A DNA stretch of 64,000 nucleotides from Procambarus clarkii (lineage: Eukaryota; Arthropoda; Malacostraca; Decapoda; Cambaridae), in the NCBI RefSeq assembly GCF_040958095.1, contig NC_091160.1, positions 42,396,194 to 42,460,193 on the forward strand. Direction: 5' to 3'. Position 1 is the first letter of the stretch; every line of letters begins with the position of its first letter. Shown piece by piece: positions 42,835 to 52,700 of the stretch. Made by a program: the position numbers and the translations under genes. The notes under the pieces are model-generated. The model was not told the DNA's origin and searched no databases. It was given only the letters and a program-made list of their open reading frames with translations.

Positions 42835-43035
42835 TCACTTAACGTGGTTAAGTGTTGATGAGTGTTGGTTGTCACTTAACGTGGTTAAGTGTTGGTGAGT
42901 GATGGTTGTCACTTAACGTGGTTAAGTGTTGGTGAGTGTTAGTTGTCACTTAACGTGGTTAAGTGTTGGTGAGTGATGGTTGTCACTTAACGTGGTTAAG
43001 TGTTGGTGAGTGTTGCTTCTCACTTAACGTGGTTG
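42835..43035 (+). repeat. 37-bp repeat, five copies, each with a palindrome
   Basis: The unit is gtcacttaacgtggttaagt then gttggtgagtgttggtt. Every unit holds cacttaac-gtg-gttaagtg, an 8-bp inverted repeat. Copies alternate between gtgttggtt and gtgatggtt endings. Confidence 0.9.
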
Positions 43036-43047
43036 TGACATTAATTA

Positions 43048-43195
43048 CACACTCAACCCACACATCTGAAAATAAAGGAAGTTGCGACTTGATAAGAGTC
43101 ATAACGGACCATTAGCAATGGACCGACACTTTGTCACTTGATAATGGTCCATGACGAAGCGACATGTCGTCGCTTCCTTTATTTTCAGATCTGTG
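43048..43195. mobile_element. Fold-back/MITE whose right end seeds the 25-bp array
   Basis: Left end acccacacatctgaaaataa pairs with the right end ttattttcagatctgtgggt. The interior has ttgataatggtccatgacg, a diverged form of the element at 32656. Confidence 0.7.
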
Positions 43196-44930
43196 GGTCG
43201 GGTGTATTTTCAGACCTGTGGGTCGGGTGTATTTTCAGACCTGTGGGTCGGGTGTATTTTCAGACCTGTGGGTCGGGTGTATTTTGAGACCTGTGGGTCG
43301 GGTGTATTTTGAGACCTGTGGGTCGGGTGTATTTTCAGACCTGTGGGTCGGGTGTATTTTCAGACCTGTGGGTCGGGTGTATTTTCAGACCTGTGGGTCG
43401 GGTGTATTTTCAGACCTGTGGGTCGGGTGTATTTTCAGACCTGTGGGTCGGGTGTATTTTCAGACCTGTGGGTCGGGTGTATTTTCAGACCTGTGGGTCG
43501 GGTGTATTTTCAGACCTGTGGGTCGGGTGTATTTTCAGACCTGTGGGTCGGGTGTATTTTCAGACCTGTGGGTCGGGTGTATTTTCAGACCTGTGGGTCG
43601 GGTGTATTTTCAGACCTGTGGGTCGGGTGTATTTTCAGACCTGTGGGTCGGGTGTATTTTCAGACCTGTGGGTCGGGTGTATTTTCAGACCTGTGGGTCG
43701 GGTGTATTTTCAGACCTGTGGGTCGGGTGTATTTTCAGACCTGTGGGTCGGGTGTATTTTCAGACCTGTGGGTCGGGTGTATTTTCAGACCTGTGGGTCG
43801 GGTGTATTTTCAGACCTGTGGGTCGGGTGTATTTTCAGACCTGTGGGTCGGGTGTATTTTCAGACCTGTGGGTCGGGTGTATTTTCAGACCTGTGGGTCG
43901 GGTGTATTTTCAGACCTGTGGGTCGGGTGTATTTTCAGACCTGTGGGTCGGGTGTATTTTCAGACCTGTGGGTCGGGTGTATTTTCAGACCTGTGGGTCG
44001 GGTGTATTTTCAGACCTGTGGGTCGGGTGTATTTTCAGACCTGTGGGTCGGGTGTATTTTCAGACCTGTGGGTCGGGTGTATTTTCAGACCTGTGGATCG
44101 GGTGTATTTTCAGACCTGTGGGTCGGGTGTATTTTCAGACCTGTGGGTCGGGTGTATTTTCAGACCTGTGGGTCGGGTGTATTTTCAGACCTGTGGGTCG
44201 GGTGTATTTTCAGACCTGTGGGTCGGGTGTATTTTCAGACCTGTGGGTCGGGTGTATTTTCAGACCTGTGGGTCGGGTGTATTTTCAGACCTGTGGGTCG
44301 GGTGTATTTTCAGACCTGTGGGTCGGGTGTATTTTCAGACCTGTGGGTCGGGTGTATTTTCAGACCTGTGGGTCGGGTGTATTTTCAGACCTGTGGGTCG
44401 GGTGTATTTTCAGACCTGTGGGTCGGGTGTATTTTCAGACCTGTGGGTCGGGTGTATTTTCAGACCTGTGGGTCGGGTGTATTTTCAGACCTGTGGGTCG
44501 GGTGTATTTTCAGACCTGTGGGTCGGGTGTATTTTCAGACCTGTGGGTCGGGTGTATTTTCAGACCTGTGGGTCGGGTGTATTTTCAGACCTGTGGGTCG
44601 GGTGTATTTTCAGACCTGTGGGTCGGGTGTATTTTCAGACCTGTGGGTCGGGTGTATTTTCAGACCTGTGGGTCGGGTGTATTTTCAGACCTGTGGGTCG
44701 GGTGTATTTTCAGACCTGTGGGTCGGGTGTATTTTCAGACCTGTGGGTCGGGTGTATTTTCAGACCTGTGGGTCGGGTGTATTTTCAGACCTGTGGGTCG
44801 GGTGTATTTTCAGACCTGTGGGTCGGGTGTATTTTCAGACCTGTGGGTCGGGTGTATTTTCAGACCTGTGGGTCGGGTGTATTTTCAGACCTGTGGGTCG
44901 GGTGTATTTTCAGACTTGTGAGTTGGCTGT
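43181..44930 (+). repeat. 25-bp minisatellite, about 70 copies
   Basis: The unit is attttcagacctgtgggtcg plus ggtgt. Only a handful of variants occur (attttgagac twice near 43285-43315, ctgtggatcg near 44090, degenerate units at the right edge). The first unit is the terminal sequence of the fold-back element at 43048, so the array grew from a transposon end. No stop occurs in any plus frame, which explains the three 535-585-codon frames; they are not genes. Every unit contains tgtattttcag, a fair match to a 3' splice site. Confidence 0.97.
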
Positions 44931-45138
44931 ATTTAATAGTCTTTAGTTGATGTAGTGATTGTAGACGAATGCAGGATAAAGTTGATTACCATTTATATTA
45001 ATATTTAAACTTTTAAATAGTGGTAATTTTTTCTATGTAACAAAAAAATCCAGAAAATGTGAAAAACTGAAAGGCATCATTTAACACTCGTGGAATATAA
45101 CCTGGGAGTGACTGTGTGTATATCTTTTAAATCATCAG

Positions 45139-45337
45139 TGTGTTGAGGATCAGTGAAGCAGCTCTGTACTCTGACACAAGAGGCTCACTATACCACATCT
45201 TCAAGATGGCTGAGACAGTCTGCTCTGCCCCGGTGTACGTAAACAATGCAAGTGGTATCGGTCTTCGCTGGAATATTAAGGATCTGGAAATAAGGACCAG
45301 ATCACTTGAGAAGGCGCTGGAGCCCCTCGTTATACAG
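45139..45337 (+). CDS. Alpha-catenin exon 1 (first coding exon)
   Basis: Acceptor aaatcatcag, donor gtaatg. 45139-45205 is presumably 5' UTR, though the frame is open to GTG at 45140. The ATG at 45206 starts MAETVCSAPVYVNNASG, then LRWNIKDLEIRT and EPLVIQ. The N-terminal extension before LRW is about as long as in other alpha-catenins, supporting this start. Confidence 0.87.
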
Positions 45338-48300
45338 GTAATGATCATGTTTGGCTCTCATCAATTGTTTCAGCTTAAATAGCTTTTGACACAGAACAGG
45401 AAACTTTATTTAAGGGTACTGTACTGAGCTATATTTAAAAATCAATGATAATGGATATTAATAAAGGCTCTTGATAAATTAACATTGTAGATATTAGGGA
45501 TTTTGGATAAAACACCATCAAGTGTTCAGTGGCCCTCGATGGCAACAGGAAGCCGGTGGCTTGTCAAACGTCCCCTCATATTTTATTAACAAAATTTCAA
45601 CTGGATTTTAAACTGCAGTAATGTCTTGGCATTTATGGCTTCAGCATAAAATTTATAGCTGTATGAATGAAAAAGCATCTTGATCCTATTGTGGCTTGTT
45701 GAGCTTGAAACCTTTACTCCTCTTACTGCGTTATATCTGACCTTGAAGAAACTGTCCGGATCAACATCCGCCAAATTGTTCAGTATTTTGAACGTTTTGA
45801 TGAGACGAGCCCTATCATGTCTGGTTTGCGGTGTCGTACAATCTAGTACAGTGTTGTACAATCTAGTACAGTGTTGTACAATCTAGTACAGTGTTGTACA
45901 ATATTGTATAATCTAGTACAGTATTGTACAGTCGAGTACAGAATCTATTGTCTATTACAGTATTGTGATAATGATGTTGAAGCCTTACAAATATATCTGG
46001 AGGAACTCCATAAACGGTCAGATGACTGGCAAATGCTTTTTAATATTGACAAATGTAAGACCTTGCCTGTGGGGCATAACAACCCACACAACAACTACCA
46101 AATTAACAACATTACAGTAGATTGAGGAAGAAAGGGACCTTGGAGTAAAAATCCACTACTCAATGAAAGTCGCAAGCAGGTTGGGGCAGCTGCCAAAAAA
46201 GCCAACCAAACACGTGGAATAATCAAGCGTACCTTCGACTTCAAAGTAAAGAAGGTAGTGATTCAATTATATAAATCTCTGGTGCGCCCCCATTTGGATT
46301 ACTGTATCTAAGCATGGAGACCTCACCTTCAGAAGTATATAGCTGCTCCGGAGAAAGGGCAACACCAGGCAACAAAAATCATTTCAGAGTTAAGTCAGCT
46401 CACGTATCAGGTATGGTTGAGGTGTAACAGTGCAAGTATTTTGCACTCTTTCATGTATAATTGTGAATTATAATTGTGGGTGGGTGTGTGTATGTGTGCG
46501 TGCGTGTGTGTGTGTGTATGTTGGTGAGGAGGTGTGGAGGAGTGGGCCGGCCTGGCTTGTACTGATGGAAGTACTATTGAACAAAGAGGGCCTTGTGTAC
46601 TGCAGGACCAGCCTGGGTCCTATAAGGGTTAGTTTTGCTTCTCAGGCCTTATTTGGGCATGAGGAAGAGAGTACACAGCTTCCCCCATGTTGGGGATGGC
46701 TGGTAGAATGAGTTAGCAACCGCCTTACACAGAGAGAAGGTGACCAGCCAGTCTTCCTCACCCTGACGGGTGACACTCCAGGCACCCTCAGGGTGTATCC
46801 GTCTGAGTTGTGAGGTAAGAGTGTCAGTAATGCATTGTCTTGATTGGGTGTCTAAGTGGTGACGAGCTAGTGGAGTCTGAACCATTTAGCCATGTATGGT
46901 GTGGGCGTGTATGGAGTGGGTGATCTCCCCCCCCCCCTTTCAATTTGGTCAATATTGTATTAATTAATAGAATGTCAAAGTGTTAAATATCAATTGCTGG
47001 AAATTGTTGAAATAATTTGGTAATAAACATCTATGTGTAGAATAACAAACTTGACTTTTGTTCAGTCCTCTTTTTGCATCAATGTCCCCACAAGTAAGAG
47101 TTAAGGCTAGAGAGATATCTTGATGAACTCGTGAGAGATAACTAAATTAAGCAGTGTTCCTGTCGCATTGTTTAAGTGGAAGTGAATTTAGATTCAATGA
47201 CAGGTGGTGGCAGCAAACATCAGAACATCTTGGAACATCGGTATAGTATAACACCATAGATAGAGTTAGAATAAAGTCAGTCCACTCTCCCCTTTCTTCT
47301 TATTCCTCCTATCACTCTATTCCCGCTCGCCTCTCTCTCTACCTCAGTCCCTGCCTCAACCCCCCCCCCCCATGTTCTATCCACCCATCCCCTCTCTTCT
47401 CTTCCCTCCTCCTCTCTCCTTCTTCCTTTTACTTTGTTTTTGATTTTCTACACAATCCAACAACTCCCCCCCCCCCCCCATTACAGAGGGCTGCTGTGCT
47501 AACAACACTACAAACCAGACATGACAGGGCAGATCTTATTGAAACTTAAAATACTGAACAATTTGGAGGATGTTGATCCGGAAAATTTCTTCATAAGGTC
47601 AGATGTAACACAAACAAGGAACAACAGCTTAAGACTCAACAAGCCACAATGTAGGACTGAGAACAGGAGATGCTTTATACCCACAGCATTATTAATGCAT
47701 GGAACTGCCTACCCACCAAAACTGTGAATGCCAAAACTCTGCTCACAAAGTACAGCTGGAAAAGATTATCAGGGACCAAATGGGGGAAGCCGGCGATAGG
47801 CTGCCGGCTTCCTGTCCTCGTCGAGGCCACTAGTGTTAGTGGCTCTCAGGTAGGCATTCTTTAGTCTAGTATAGCATCGTACAATCTAGTACAATATCAT
47901 AGTCTAGTGTAATATTGTACAAACTAGGACAGTATATTATTGCATTTTATAAATGAGGAGAACCTTAATCATTCATTCTTATTAAAGTTTGTTAGTTTTT
48001 TTATATATATACAAGAGTTCTTACATTCTTGTAAAGCCATCAGCACACATAGCGTTTCGGGCAGGTCCATAATCTTAAAATTGTTTAACAACCAGGTACC
48101 CATTCACTGCTGGATGAACAGAGGCATACAGTTAAGGCCATGGCACCTAGTCAATCCTCCCCAGCCAGGATGCGAACTCAATCTAAATCGCTTGCAAAGC
48201 GTGGGGCTAGTGTGTTACCACTGTGCCACAGTCATTAAATATAATGTATATATTTAATAATGTATCAAGGAAATAGTACAGTATTGTGAGAATAGTTTCC

Positions 48301-49714
48301 TGAACATTTGTGTCAACAACAGGTAACCACACTTGTCAACACGAAGGGACCGTCAAAGAAGAAGAAAGGCAGGAGTAAGCGAGCCCATGTGTTGGTGGCG
48401 GCTGTTGAGGCAGCCACGACTAACTTTATCAAGGGAGGAGAAGAAATAGCAGAAGAGAACCCTCCTATTAGGGACGAAATGCTCGCTGCTGTCGATGAAG
48501 TTAAAAAAGCAGGTAAAAAGCATTTTTCTTTGTAATAGTTCAGTTCAAACTTGAACGAGTTCAAATGTTTGTGCTTTTCTTTTTATTAACAAGCTTAGGT
48601 ATACACAGCAATGTACTGCTACCCTATTCTATATGAAATATTACATAGTGTAGATCAAACACTAGCTATAAGTTCATCTAATATGCCCATCTCACAGGAT
48701 GGTTAGTCATACAAGGAACCAAGGGAGAATGGTGGTGGTGGTGTACCCATCTTCTTGAGGTTATCTTGTGATGGTTTTGAGGCTAAGTATCCCCGCGGCC
48801 CGGTCCTCGACCAGGCCTCCTTTTTGTTACACACCCCCAGGAAGCAGCCCGTAGCAGCTGTCTAATTCCCAGGTACCTATTTACTGCTAGGTAACAGGGG
48901 CATCAGGGTCTCCGCTTCCACCGCGGATCGAACCCGCAGAACCTCAGGACTATGAATCTGAAGCACTGTCCACCCAGCTGTATGGCTAAGGAGCTGTCAG
49001 TGTCGCGCCAACCGCCGTGAGGAGCGGTCACGTCAGTTGAGCTCCGAGGTGTCGCCAGTTAGGGAGTGTGTAGCGTCCAGTGATAGACACCAATATGTAG
49101 CCATCAGTGACATAACCTACACCACTCTACCATTAACCATAGGGGTGCCACAGGGCAGCATCTTGGGACCTCTCCTATTTCTTATATACAGTGGAACCTG
49201 GTTGAGGACTGCCCTAGAGTACAAATATACGTATGAACAGACGGCGTCTTCCAAGTAACCGTCATAAACCAATTCAAATTTTACGATGAATTTGACATCG
49301 TATACCAAAAAATTCGTACTCCAGATCAGTCGTCAACCGAAGTTCCACTGTACATTGATTAATTTATGATCCATATCATTGTAAATTATTTGCTCTGGTT
49401 TTTTTTTTTTTTTTTGAGACATCATGGCATTTACTTTCTAAAGATATTATAGGGCAAACTATGACTACTGCAATCTTATACCAGGGAGCAGCATGTCAGG
49501 CGCTGCCCGGCAGTTTGCTGAAGACCCGTGTGCCAGTGTCAAGCGGGCCAGCATGGCCCAGGCCGCCAGGACTCTCCTCTCTGCTGTTACTCGCCTTCTG
49601 ATCTTGGCTGACATGGTGGATGTTCATCTTCTTTTGAACAGTGTGCATGTGGTATGTGACTGAAAACCTTAAAAACCGATGAAGCATCTTTCCAGTTTAA
49701 TATCCTTTGTAGAT

Positions 49715-49750
<36 letters not shown>

Positions 49751-52700
49751 TTTATTTAAAAGAATATGTGTACAAGGAACTTTTTTTTCCAAAGAACATA
49801 CGTGTTTTTTTTTTTTTTTTATTAACAAGCTAAGGTATACACAGCAATGTACTGCTACCGTATTCTATATGAAAGATTATACAGTGTAGATAAAAAAACT
49901 AGCTATAAGTTCACCTACTATTGCCGTTTCACACAGGAGGGTTAGTCATACATGGAATCAGGGGAGAAAATACCTGCCTCAATACAAAAATACAATAATA
50001 ACAATACAATACAAATTCAAGTATTAACAAATTCAAATTATATATAATGTAATGGAAAGCTTTATCATTCTATAAGAGAAAAATTTAGTTTACATTAATG
50101 TATAAATTGCTTTATCAAAATAGTAACTTTTATTTGTCAAGTAGGCTATGTGAGTATGATTTAAATATGAATCACATTTCATTAAAGTGTTTACATTTGT
50201 TTTTCATAGGTAGAGGTTGATATAGAAAATATGAAGCATGCATCAAGCCAATCACAGCTTCTAGATAACTTCCATTTGTTTGATAAAAGCACAAAGGAGC
50301 TGCTGCAGCTCGCAGCCAGGCGTCAGCATGAGCTTAAGGATCCAAGACTTCGTGACGAATTGGCCTCAGCACGAGCAATATTGAAAAGAAACTCCACCAT
50401 GCTTCTCACTGCTTCCAAGGTGCAACACTTTATTATGCTCTTTCTTATGACACTGTACAAAATATTATTGGTCCATGAGAAGTAAGTGTTATTTTCTGAA
50501 GACTTATAATTTCACAGTACCTGTACAGTATAGTATAGAAAATGGCTATTATCCCCCCCCCCTCAAATTTTACTTTAACCTTTACCTCAGACAGCTTAGG
50601 GAAGACGTCTTCAAGGCACCTGAAGGCTGCCAAGACGTCTTCAAGGCACCTGAAGGCTGCCAATTAATCTAGAGCTGTCACACTTTGTTTCAAAAGTCGG
50701 CAGCCTTCATGTACCTTCAAGACATATTACGCATGGCTGGTAGATTAATAGGTTTACACAATGTTGGAACATTAATGGTTCGCACAGGACTGATGAATGA
50801 ACAGCTTCCAGTTATACTGCAATGCCAATTAAAATTGAACTTTTGTGTAGTTATTTTAAACAATTATTATGCAAATATTAAAAATTTCAATGTAATAAAC
50901 TAGTTCACTCTGGTTTTAGCTGGCTTTCACATAGAAATAATCCTCCAGGCATATGTCAGACATCCCGAGCTGGCAGCAGTCAAAGCCAATCGAGACTTTG
51001 TGTTGAAACAAATGTGTGAAGCTGTGAACACTATCAGCGATGTTGTGCAGGACAAGGCTACAGCAGCACATCAGGCACCCGGTGAACGTTCCGGAGGACT
51101 TGCCTCGGCTCTTGATGACTTTGATGTAAGTACTGTACTGTGTTCTGCATGGCTTATATTAAGATGCTAAGTTACTAGTTTAAAGCTGTCATGTCTGTGG
51201 CTAATGTTACACATTCCTCAGGATAATAATTTGTTTAACCACTGCACTGTGCAGAGTGCCTTGTGGTGCTGGATTGAGGGTGCGCAGAGTGCCATGTGGC
51301 GTTTTTAGGTATAGAGAGCGATTCAAAACTCCCACGGGTACACGGGGCTCGCAATCTGTGTCTCAGGACTCCTGTAAACATACCCCATCTTGAAACAAAA
51401 TTGTGGGTAACATTCCCGGGTGTGCGAGAGCCTCAGTACTGAGCGAGCAACCAAGGCTGGTGCACGCAGTATGGAGTAACAGCACTGCTGGTCAGCTTGT
51501 GACCACAGCATTTCCTAAAAATGTAAAAATATATATGTAACTGCTATTATTTAAAGATGATAGTATTACAGAAGAGCCTGTGATAAAAATGACCAGGATT
51601 CTCATAATAGCAAGATTGTGGAGATAATTAATGATGTGCGTAGTGTGGTGGGAAGAGTAATCTTGGTGAGGGAGGGCGGTAACGTCGTCTGCTGACTGTG
51701 TGTGGCAACCTGTTATTGTCTGGACTCACCATACCAGCTTAGTGGTTCGCTACGGTGAGTACAAATGTAGATACTTATATATAACATGTGTATATAGTGT
51801 AATAACAGCAAACAAAATTTGTTGGGAGGCGCCATTTTGGTGAGGGAGGTGGCGTCATCTGCTGGCTGGTGTGGGGGGGGCAGCCACTCTTGTTGTTTGG
51901 ACTCGCCATACCAACTTAGTGGTTCGTTATGGTGAACACATAGGTATATACAACATGTATATACAGTATAGTGTAATAACAGCAAAAACACTGATTGATC
52001 ATAGAATATAATATACATGTAACATATATGGGCCCCATAATTTTGAGCATAGCAATGTTCCATGTATTGAACTATATAAATTCCACAAATTCCACACTTC
52101 TGAATAATATTACAGCAAAAAACCTGAGAAGAAACGAATGAGAAACATCAAAATAATTGTGAAAAATCACGGCAACTGCCGTGAATGTAACTGCTCAGCT
52201 CCATCATGGATAAAGTATGTCACATACAATATTTTATTTTAGTTTTCCGTGATCAGAGACTGCAATTTAACAATACTGTATAAGAAAAGAAAATAATTTT
52301 TTGCAAAGAATTTATTTTTGGCACACCATGGGTGTCATATTTTAACCACTGTGCTACACTGGCCGAGAAAACTCGTTCACCTAAAACTGCACTGGCCGAG
52401 AAAACTCCAATTTAAGATTTCGTAACCATTCAAAACGGGAGCGCGGTTGGTTGGGTATGAAATGAACTCCTCTCTAAGGAATGCAACTGGTTGATTCTGC
52501 TGGAAGTGTTAATTTTAGGCCAAGAAAGTAAATACTGTATAGTGGAAATGTATTGTTGTAGAGAGGCATCTGCCTTTGCCTGGCACACTTCAAGGAAAAT
52601 GTGTATATTGCTCTAGGCTAAGGCAGAGACTCAACTGACAACAATATCATCAAACATTATTAGTTTTTATGGTGAACATTTACTGTTAATGTTGTCTGTT

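Noticed and set aside
43164-44950. Three overlapping plus-strand frames of more than 530 codons
   Set aside because: The 25-bp unit lacks stops in all plus frames; translation is a pure repeat.
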